The position numbers and the translations under genes are program-made. This document shows positions 57,850 through 64,000 of a stretch of DNA of 64,000 bases, in pieces. The notes under the pieces are model-generated. The model made no database searches. It was given only the letters and a program-made list of their open reading frames with translations, and was not told where the DNA came from. Origin of the DNA: Rhizorhapis sp036570425 (GTDB taxonomy: Bacteria > Pseudomonadota > Alphaproteobacteria > Sphingomonadales > Sphingomonadaceae). The stretch spans positions 124,001 to 188,000 of the forward strand of contig DATCYF010000022.1 of NCBI GenBank assembly GCA_036570425.1, read 5' to 3'. The stretch's first letter is position 1. Each line of letters opens with the position of its first letter.

Positions 57850-59910
57850 ATGACCAAATTGCCCACAGCGCCCCTCGCCCCGCCCCGCACCTACAGCTAT
57901 GAACGCCACGGCTATACGGTGGATGATCCCTGGTTCTGGCTGAAAGACCCCGGCTATCCCAAGGTCGAGGATAAGGAGATCCTCGACTATCTGAAGGCGG
58001 AGAACGCGTATTTCGAAACAGCGATGGAACCGCACAAGCCGTTGGTCCGGACGCTGTTTGAAGAAATGAAGGGCCGCATCAAGGAGGACGATAAAAGCGT
58101 TCCGCAAAAGGATGGCGATTTCCTCTATTGGCGCGAATTCGAAACCGGTGCTCAATACCGTAAATGGTTCAGGCGACCCGTCGCCGGCGGGGACTCCCAG
58201 ATCATTCTCGATGAACCCGCCCTTGCAGAGGGGAAGGAATATTTCCGCTTGGGCGCGATTTCGGTCAGCCCGGACGGGCGGTATCTCGCCTTCGCCGTGG
58301 ACGACAACGGTTCCGAGCGCTTCGAGGCGCGGGTGCGCGATCTTCAGACGGGCGCGATACTGCCCGATGTCATTCCAGGCACATTGTCTTCCCTGGTCTG
58401 GACTTCGGACAACAAGGGCTTTCTCTATTGCCTCGCCAACGAAAATTGGCGGACCGACAATGTGCGCCTGCACTGGCTCGGCGATCCCGTCGAAAAGGAT
58501 GTTGAACTGTTCCATGAGCGTGACGAGGGTTTTCGGGTGGGCGTTGGCCTCACCAGTTCGGAAAAATGGATTACCATTGCGACCGGCGATCATGTGACCA
58601 GCGAGATCTGGCTTCTCCCGGCCGACAATCCTCTGGCGGAGCCGCGCCTTGTCTCCGCGCGCCAGCCGGGCCGCGAATATGACGTGGATGAGCATGACGG
58701 CATTCTTTTCATCCACACCAACGACACTAGTCCCAACTTCCGGCTGGCCACAGCAAGAATTGAAGCGCCTGGGGAATGGGCGGAGCTGATCCCCGCTTCA
58801 CCCGATTTCTACATGACCGACATATCCAACTTCAAAAATTTCTACGTGGTCGAGGGACGCCATAGCGGGCTCGATCAGATCGAAATCAGGGATTACGCTA
58901 CTAACACGCCGAAACGGATCGCTTTTCCGGAGGATAGCTATACCGCAGGACTGGACGATAATCCCGAATACGACGTGACGAAGCTGCGCATCAGCTATGA
59001 ATCGATGGTCACCCCGGACACGATCTATGACTATGATCTGTCTACGGGGGCGCTGGAGGTCCTGAAGGTCCAGGAAATTCCATCGGGTTATGACGCCTCT
59101 CGCTATACGACCGAGCGTCTGCACATCGTTGCGCGCGATGGAACAGAGATTCCCGTCTCTATCGTTTATCCAAGGGATTTCACCAAGGATGGTAGCGGAC
59201 CGCTGCACCTCTACAGCTACGGTGCTTATGGTTATGCCGTGCCGCCTGGCTTTTCGACTAACCGGCTATCCCTGCTTGATCGCGGATTCGCCTATGCCGT
59301 GGCACATATCAGGGGCGGCGATGATCTGGGCCAGCAATGGTATCTGGATGGGAAGCTGGACAAGCGCACAAACACCTTCAACGATTTCGTGGATGTGGCG
59401 AAGGGCCTTATTGAGCACGGCTATACCAGCGCAGGTCGCATCAGCATCTCCGGTGGCTCGGCGGGCGGGGAGTTGATGGGGGCGGTTGCCAACAGTAGCC
59501 CGGAACTATGGGGCGCGGTGGTGGCGCATGTGCCCTTTGTCGATGTGCTCAATACCATGCTGGACGAAAGCCTGCCCCTGACACCCGGCGAATGGCCGGA
59601 ATGGGGCAATCCCATCACGGACAAGGCGGCCTTCGAACTGATCCGCAGCTATTCGCCCTATGATCAGGTGAAGGCGCAGAATTACCCGCCGATCCTGATT
59701 ACCGGCGGGCTTAACGATCCGCGCGTTACTTATTGGGAACCCGCAAAATGGGCAGCAAAGCTCCGCGCGACCAAGACCGATCAGAATGTGTTGCTGCTCA
59801 AGACCAATATGGGCGCGGGACATGGAGGCAAGTCCGGCCGCTTCGATTCCCTTGAGGAGGACGCAGAGGAAATGGCCTTCATCCTATGGCAACTGGGCCT
59901 GGTGGACTGA
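57850..59910 (+). CDS. ptrB: Oligopeptidase B (family S9A)
   Basis: The enzyme cleaves short peptides after lysine or arginine in the cytoplasm. The 686-residue protein starts with PPRTYSYERHGYTVDDPWFWLKDPGYPK, the beta-propeller entry of oligopeptidase B. The catalytic domain has YSYGAYGYAVPPGFSTNRLSLLDRGF and HIRGGDDLGQQWYLDGKLDK. The nucleophile elbow is ISGGSAGGELMG (Ser537), the acid is in GLNDPRVTYWEPAKW, and the histidine is in MGAGHGGKSGRFD. No signal peptide is present, unlike the S9A gene at 39 kb. The ATG at 57850 has AGAAGGA 5 bases upstream; the frame stays open earlier. A thioesterase gene follows 2 bases later. Confidence 0.93.
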   Translation: MTKLPTAPLAPPRTYSYERHGYTVDDPWFWLKDPGYPKVEDKEILDYLKAENAYFETAMEPHKPLVRTLFEEMKGRIKEDDKSVPQKDGDFLYWREFETGAQYRKWFRRPVAGGDSQIILDEPALAEGKEYFRLGAISVSPDGRYLAFAVDDNGSERFEARVRDLQTGAILPDVIPGTLSSLVWTSDNKGFLYCLANENWRTDNVRLHWLGDPVEKDVELFHERDEGFRVGVGLTSSEKWITIATGDHVTSEIWLLPADNPLAEPRLVSARQPGREYDVDEHDGILFIHTNDTSPNFRLATARIEAPGEWAELIPASPDFYMTDISNFKNFYVVEGRHSGLDQIEIRDYATNTPKRIAFPEDSYTAGLDDNPEYDVTKLRISYESMVTPDTIYDYDLSTGALEVLKVQEIPSGYDASRYTTERLHIVARDGTEIPVSIVYPRDFTKDGSGPLHLYSYGAYGYAVPPGFSTNRLSLLDRGFAYAVAHIRGGDDLGQQWYLDGKLDKRTNTFNDFVDVAKGLIEHGYTSAGRISISGGSAGGELMGAVANSSPELWGAVVAHVPFVDVLNTMLDESLPLTPGEWPEWGNPITDKAAFELIRSYSPYDQVKAQNYPPILITGGLNDPRVTYWEPAKWAAKLRATKTDQNVLLLKTNMGAGHGGKSGRFDSLEEDAEEMAFILWQLGLVD

Positions 59911-59912
59911 GC

Positions 59913-60308
59913 ATGGCGGAGCCCTTTACCCTGTCCATCACGGCTTCGGACGATGACATTGATGAGCTGGGGCACGTCAACAATGCCGTGTGGGTAAAAT
60001 GGATTCAGGATGTGGCCACCGCTCACTGGATGGCGGTGGCCGATCCCTTTCATGTCGATGCCTATGTCTGGGTAGTGACCCGGCATGAAATTGATTATCG
60101 CGGCAATGTGAATGCGGGGGAGAGGGTAACAGCGCGCACCTGGATCCCGGAACCGCCGCGGGGCGCACGCTTCGACCGGCTAATGGAATTTACCGGCGAA
60201 GACGGAAAGATAAAGGTTTCGGCGCGCACGACCTGGGCGATCGTCGATCGCGCGAACGGCCGGGTTTTGCGCGTGCCGAAGGACGTTGCGGAGCCGTTTC
60301 TGGGTTAA
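59913..60308 (+). CDS. Acyl-CoA thioesterase, YbgC-like hot-dog family
   Basis: This is a 131-residue single hot-dog-domain protein with the YbgC/FadM-type signature DDDIDELGHVNNAVWVKWIQDVATAHW. The active-site aspartate and histidine sit in the first helix, and RHEIDYRGNVNAGERVTARTW marks the following strands. The likely function is hydrolysis of short acyl-CoA or acyl-ACP thioesters, but the substrate is open. The ATG at 59913 follows the ptrB stop by 2 bases, so the two are translationally linked. A weakly similar protein is next to the other S9A peptidase gene at 41.2 kb. Confidence 0.82.
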   Translation: MAEPFTLSITASDDDIDELGHVNNAVWVKWIQDVATAHWMAVADPFHVDAYVWVVTRHEIDYRGNVNAGERVTARTWIPEPPRGARFDRLMEFTGEDGKIKVSARTTWAIVDRANGRVLRVPKDVAEPFLG

Positions 60309-60340
60309 GCCGAAGGCCAGTGCGGAGGAAACCCCCTGCC

Positions 60341-61030
60341 TTAACTCTGCAAGGCCATGAAGATCGCCGCTATAGAATCCCGCGACGTCATATAGCCCAT
60401 ATGACCACAGCGAACCTCAAAGGCGGCGTCGCTTTCCTCGGGCAGGCCACGCGCGCAATGCGCTGCGACGACGCCGTCATTCCCTGACCAGATGGCATAG
60501 GTCGGAACCGGCGGCTTTTCGGTGAGCTTGACCGGCAATGGAGGCGAATCGATCCGATGCCGGGCGACCAGTTCATAGATTCTCCAGGCATGATTGGCGC
60601 GCAGATCGCCTGAAAAGGGGCTGCCCAGCGTGATCACCTTTGCCACCCGATCCGGTGCATATTTCGCGTATTCGCGAGCGATCAAGCCGCCCAGGCTCCA
60701 CCCGATCAGGGAGACGGGCTGGGGATCATGACGCTGAATGTAGTCCATGCGCCGGTCGAGGCGGTGAAAAATATCCCGGCGAATGCCCAGGTTGCGCCCC
60801 ATCGCCCAGCCGTGGCTACGATAATGCGCCGCATCGAGCGTCCGGCGAAGCATGACCGTTGATCCATCGGAAGCCAGAAATCCGGGCAAGACAAGGACGT
60901 GATGGCCTTTCCCGTCATGGCTGGTCCGCATTGCCGGTCCGAACCGTCCGCCCCGCCGCCAAGCGGCAAGCGCCCGCACTTCCTTCAGCAGCAGATTAAG
61001 CGGTGGCGCTCCCAGTGAGCCGGGCCCCAT
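60341..61030 (-). CDS. Alpha/beta hydrolase, lipase-like
   Basis: This is a 229-residue hydrolase with the oxyanion phrase HHVLVLPGFLASDGSTVMLRR near residue 40, the nucleophile elbow LIGWSLGGLIAREYAKYAPDRV, and a C-terminal histidine in EVRCGHMGYM. The acid is plausibly in YAIWSGNDGVVAA. It resembles bacterial triacylglycerol-lipase or acetyltransferase-like hydrolases, with no signal peptide. The start is uncertain: ATG 61030 gives a compact protein with no strong ribosome-binding site, while upstream in-frame codons extend a basic, non-conserved stretch to about 61174. It is divergent from the acyl-CoA ligase gene, so a shared lipid role is possible but unproven. Confidence 0.75.
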   Translation of the reverse strand: MGPGSLGAPPLNLLLKEVRALAAWRRGGRFGPAMRTSHDGKGHHVLVLPGFLASDGSTVMLRRTLDAAHYRSHGWAMGRNLGIRRDIFHRLDRRMDYIQRHDPQPVSLIGWSLGGLIAREYAKYAPDRVAKVITLGSPFSGDLRANHAWRIYELVARHRIDSPPLPVKLTEKPPVPTYAIWSGNDGVVAAHCARGLPEESDAAFEVRCGHMGYMTSRDSIAAIFMALQS

Positions 61031-61306
61031 CAGTTTGTGGCCAAAACGTAATGGCAACGACAAAGCCCTTCGACGAAAATTTTGCGGCAAGCCATTTTTA
61101 TTGCGGCGGTCCACCCGGGACACATAAGACGTTCTCACTTGCGCAACAGTGAACGAGACGGGGTTTTGGGACATCAACGCGCATAAGCCAAAATTGCGCC
61201 GAACCCGGCCACAAATACCGTCCCGATGCCGCTTCCCCTTGACACCCGGGCCACGACGACGGAGACCCCGAAAGCTACGAAAGAAGAGCCGCCCGGAAAG
61301 GATGAT

Positions 61307-63097
61307 ATGCGCGCGTTCGAACATTTTCCGAATCTGGTGACCATGTTCTTCGCCCGCGCCGCCGAAAAGGGGGATGCACCCTTTTTGTGGCGGAAGAGCG
61401 AGGGGCAATGGCATTCCCTGAGCTGGGAGGAAACGGCGCGGCAAGTGGCAGCACTGGCCGAAGGGTTGCGCGCCAATGGGCTGCGGCGAGGCGACACAGT
61501 GATGCTCGTTTCGGAAAATCGCCCGGAATTCTGCATCGCGGACCTCGCCATCATGGCGGCGGGCGGGGTAACTGTGCCGACCTACACGACCAATACGACG
61601 CGCGACCATCAGCATGTGCTGAACGATAGCGCCGCCAAGGCGGTCATCATATCCACAGCGAAGCTCGCCAAAAACCTGATGCCTGCCCTGTTCCGTTCCC
61701 AGGCGAGCCTGCTTATCGCCATGGAGCCGCTCCGCAGCATGCAGGGCGGCGCGGTCCATTGTCATAACTGGGACAGTCTGATCAATCAGCATCCAGGCGA
61801 CATCGCGGCCTGCGCCGCGCAGGCGGCGGAGCTTCAGCGCAGCGACCTGGCCTGCCTCATTTACACCAGCGGCACGGGCGGCGCACCGCGCGGCGTAATG
61901 CAGCATCACGGCGCAATCCTGCACAATATCGACGGCTGCATCGACATTATCGCAGGTGATTTCGGGTGGGGCGATGAAGTGTTCCTGTCATTCCTACCGT
62001 TAAGCCACGCTTATGAACATTCGGGCGGGCAGTTTTTCCCCATCGGACTTGGCGCGCAGATCTATTATGCCGAGGGCCTCGAAAAGCTGGCATCCAATAT
62101 CGAGGAAGTGCGCCCGACTATCATGGTCGTCGTCCCACGTCTGTTCGAAGTGCTGCGCGCGCGCATCCTGAAAGCCGTGGAAAAGCAGGGCAAATTTGCC
62201 GCCTATCTGCTGCGGCAGGCTCTCCGGATCGGCGGCAAGAGTTATGCGGGCAACCTTCCTCTTTGGGACCGGCCGGTGCGATTGCTGGTCGACCGCACCC
62301 TTGCCCCCAAGATTCAGCAGCGTTTTGGTGGGCGGATCAAGGCAATGGTGTCAGGCGGCGCGCCGCTTAATCCCGACATCGGTATCTTCTTCCATTCGCT
62401 CGGGCTTACGTTGCTCCAGGGCTATGGCCAGACCGAGGCTGGGCCAGTCATAAGTTGCAACCGGCCAAGGGCGGGGTTGAAAATGGACACGGTCGGCCCG
62501 CCGCTCAAGAACACAGAGGTGCGCATCGCCGATGATGGCGAGATACTGGTCCGCGGTGAACTGGTGATGAAAGGCTATTGGCGCAATGAGCGGGAAACCG
62601 ATCGCGTATTGGCCGATGATTGGCTCCACACCGGCGACATCGGCGTGATAGACGAGCAGGGACGTATCAAGATCACGGACCGCAAGAAAGACCTTATCGT
62701 CAACGACAAGGGCGAAAATGTCGCCCCGCAAAAGGTGGAGGGCATGCTGACGCTTCAGCCGGAAATCGGTCAGGCCATGGTGTCAGGCGACCGCCGACCG
62801 CATCTTGTCGGCCTGATCGTACCCGATCCGGAATGGGCGCGAGAATGGGCCCAGGTCAATGACGTTGCTTATGACGAAGCGACCCTGAAAGCCAATCCCG
62901 TCTTTCAAGCTGCGGTCCGGGCGGCGGTCGATGCAGTCAATCGGGACCTCACCGTGACGGAAAAGGTCCGCCGCTTCATTTTCGCTGACGAACCCTTCTC
63001 CATAGAGAATGAGGAAATGACCCCTTCAATGAAGATACGCCGTCATGTCATCCGCGCGCGATATGGCGAGAGGCTGGATGCGCTTTATGGCGGATAA
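61307..63097 (+). CDS. Long-chain acyl-CoA ligase (AMP-forming)
   Basis: This enzyme activates fatty acids to acyl-CoA with ATP. The protein has the AMP-binding phosphate loop YTSGTGGAPRGVMQHHGA, FLPLSHAYEHSGGQFFPIGLG, GGAPLNPDIGIFFHSLGLTLLQGYGQTEAGP and the A8 hinge region HTGDIGVIDEQGRIKITDRKKDLIV. It is of the long FAA1/AMP-ligase type (about 600 residues). The start is uncertain: ATG 61226 has no ribosome-binding site, while ATG 61307 has GGAAAGGATG directly before it and begins in the conserved RAFEHFPNLVTMF. I use 61307 (596 residues). It is followed by a cytochrome b gene 24 bases later, which may be only positional. Confidence 0.9.
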   Translation: MRAFEHFPNLVTMFFARAAEKGDAPFLWRKSEGQWHSLSWEETARQVAALAEGLRANGLRRGDTVMLVSENRPEFCIADLAIMAAGGVTVPTYTTNTTRDHQHVLNDSAAKAVIISTAKLAKNLMPALFRSQASLLIAMEPLRSMQGGAVHCHNWDSLINQHPGDIAACAAQAAELQRSDLACLIYTSGTGGAPRGVMQHHGAILHNIDGCIDIIAGDFGWGDEVFLSFLPLSHAYEHSGGQFFPIGLGAQIYYAEGLEKLASNIEEVRPTIMVVVPRLFEVLRARILKAVEKQGKFAAYLLRQALRIGGKSYAGNLPLWDRPVRLLVDRTLAPKIQQRFGGRIKAMVSGGAPLNPDIGIFFHSLGLTLLQGYGQTEAGPVISCNRPRAGLKMDTVGPPLKNTEVRIADDGEILVRGELVMKGYWRNERETDRVLADDWLHTGDIGVIDEQGRIKITDRKKDLIVNDKGENVAPQKVEGMLTLQPEIGQAMVSGDRRPHLVGLIVPDPEWAREWAQVNDVAYDEATLKANPVFQAAVRAAVDAVNRDLTVTEKVRRFIFADEPFSIENEEMTPSMKIRRHVIRARYGERLDALYGG

Positions 63098-63121
63098 GCC
63101 GAGAATGGACTAAAAGGAAGC

Positions 63122-63859
63122 ATGACTACGGCCGGGGAAACACAGGACACCAGCCCACTGATCAAGCGGCACCGCCTGTCCACGCGCCTCTGGCATTGGA
63201 CGAACTTCATCTGCGTGTCCATATTGCTGATGAGCGGCTTGGGCATATTCAACGCCCACCCGCGCCTGTATTGGGGGCAATTCGGCGCCAATTACGATCA
63301 CGCCTGGCTGATGCTTCCGCGTTTCCCGGATTGGGCAACAATCCCTGGCCATTATAGCCTTGCCATGTCGCGACGCTGGCATCTGGCCTTCGCCTTGATA
63401 TTCCTGGCTTCGTTGCTGCTCTACTTGCTCTGGAGCCTTTTGAACCGGCATTTCAGCCGCGACCTCTCCGTGCGGAGGGAAGATGTCCGTCCCAGCCATA
63501 TCTGGCGCGACATAAAAGATCATGCCTTGCTTCGCTTTCAGGTGGGCGAAGCAGCGAGACATTACAATGTTCTTCAAAAGCTGAGCTATGCCGTTGTTCT
63601 CTTCATCCTGCTCCCCCTCATGGTTCTGACCGGCCTCACCATGTCGCCGGGCATGAATGCCGCCTGGCCGTGGTTACTTGATCTGTTCGGTGGACGACAA
63701 TCGGCACGTTCGATCCATTTCATCATCGCCGCGCTGTTGCTAGCCTTCTTCATCGTGCATCTGATCATGGTACTTCTGGCGGGGCCGTATAATGAAATCC
63801 GCTCAATGATCACGGGCCGCTACCGCCTGCCTGCTGAACGAGGGGAGCAGGACGCATGA
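63122..63859 (+). CDS. Cytochrome b561-type membrane protein
   Basis: This is a 245-residue integral membrane cytochrome b with four hydrophobic segments and candidate heme histidines in RLSTRLWHWTNF, RRWHLAFALIFLASLLLYLLW and SIHFIIAALLLAFFIVHLIMV. It resembles the b-type cytochromes that accompany periplasmic molybdopterin enzymes or hydrogenases and feed electrons into or out of the quinone pool. The next gene starts inside its stop codon (ATGA overlap) and encodes a Tat-exported molybdopterin-type protein, which supports a two-subunit redox enzyme. The polarity of electron flow is not known. Confidence 0.82.
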   Translation: MTTAGETQDTSPLIKRHRLSTRLWHWTNFICVSILLMSGLGIFNAHPRLYWGQFGANYDHAWLMLPRFPDWATIPGHYSLAMSRRWHLAFALIFLASLLLYLLWSLLNRHFSRDLSVRREDVRPSHIWRDIKDHALLRFQVGEAARHYNVLQKLSYAVVLFILLPLMVLTGLTMSPGMNAAWPWLLDLFGGRQSARSIHFIIAALLLAFFIVHLIMVLLAGPYNEIRSMITGRYRLPAERGEQDA

Positions 63860-64000
63860 ACAGACTTGTTTCCCGCCGTAAACTGATAGCGGGTCTCGCT
63901 ATCGGAGCAGGCGGACTGCTGACCGGCTGTGATCGGCTGGCGAAAAACGAGAGCTTTCGCCATGCGCTTTTTTCTGCCGAGAATATACATCGCTGGGCCC
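63856..64000 (+). CDS. Molybdopterin-dependent oxidoreductase, partial (3' end outside window)
   Basis: Only the first 48 codons are present. They show a twin-arginine signal (SRRKLIAGLAIGAGGLL) immediately followed by a lipobox LLTGC, so the protein is probably exported folded by Tat and lipid-anchored at the periplasmic face. The segment ENIHRWA after it matches the beginning of sulfite-oxidase-type molybdopterin proteins that pair with a cytochrome b, as far as I can tell from a short piece. The 4-base overlap with the upstream cytochrome gene supports the pairing. The catalytic domain is not in the window, so the family call rests mainly on context. Confidence 0.6.
   Translation, partial: MNRLVSRRKLIAGLAIGAGGLLTGCDRLAKNESFRHALFSAENIHRWA

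Noticed and set aside
61031..61924. Upstream extension of the hydrolase reading frame to a 527-codon frame
   Set aside because: It runs antisense through the acyl-CoA ligase gene and has the composition of a shadow frame.
1..64000. tRNA, rRNA, CRISPR, prophage, insertion sequence or defence-system genes
   Set aside because: I scanned the intergenic stretches and gene list and saw no repeat-spacer array, transposase, integrase, phage structural gene or cloverleaf-like sequence. The window is core genome.

Overview
The window reads as ordinary core chromosome of an alphaproteobacterium, most probably a sphingomonad (Sphingobium, Sphingomonas or a close relative). The pointers are a moderately high GC content, a phytoene desaturase, paired genes for a CBP3-like ubiquinol-cytochrome c chaperone and a DUF177 protein, ATP12 and DUF2794 proteins, an rpsM-rpsK-rpoA-rplQ cluster without rpsD, and a fused CysN/CysC. 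Genus-level assignment is inference from gene content, not from a marker alignment. I see no rRNA, tRNA, CRISPR array, prophage, insertion sequence or integrase. Almost every base is coding or short intergenic sequence.

Layout. 1-5.1 kb is the phosphate block: pstA (cut by the window edge), pstB, phoU and phoB run on the plus strand and converge on an outer-membrane phosphate-type porin that has a candidate Pho box. 5.2-8.1 kb holds DUF2794 and serine acetyltransferase genes, a divergent TSUP sulfite/sulfonate-type exporter, and oxyR. 8.1-16.8 kb is a long minus-strand run: two membrane acyltransferases, rlmE, ppx/gppA, a periplasmic TPR protein, ATP12, a small membrane protein, a HAD phosphatase, a pseudouridine synthase and the fluoride channel gene crcB. 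16.8-28.9 kb mixes mipA/ompV, crtI, an inositol-monophosphatase-family gene, pmbA, dnaN, rlmN, the glyoxalase pair gloA-gloB, a SIMPL protein, a TPR protein and a hydrolase. 29-32.6 kb carries thrS and infC, converging on msrA and a previously unlisted 50-codon membrane-protein gene. 32.9-36 kb has pabB, pabC and an aspartate-type aminotransferase. 36.2-38.8 kb is rpsM-rpsK-rpoA-rplQ with a strong terminator. 39-46.4 kb has an exported prolyl oligopeptidase, a thioesterase, an SMP-30 protein and the sulfate activation operon cysD-cysNC-cysQ. 46.4-53.5 kb has DUF177 and CBP3, bamE, glnD and mutS. 53.6-64 kb has maeB, pepP, oligopeptidase B, a second thioesterase, a lipase-like hydrolase, an acyl-CoA ligase and a cytochrome b gene followed by the start of a molybdopterin oxidoreductase.

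How the genes work together. The clearest functional groups are phosphate uptake and sensing (pst-phoU-phoB plus porin), sulfur assimilation (cysE, TSUP and cysDNCQ), glyoxal detoxification (gloA-gloB), folate precursor synthesis (pabB-pabC), and translation (thrS, infC, rpsM, rpsK, rplQ, rlmE, rlmN and a Rlu enzyme). No clearly novel multi-gene system is visible. The items most worth a second look are small: an ATA start for infC, an overlooked small membrane gene coupled to msrA, an 11-bp-period Pho box in front of the porin, and a long inverted repeat in the cysD leader.
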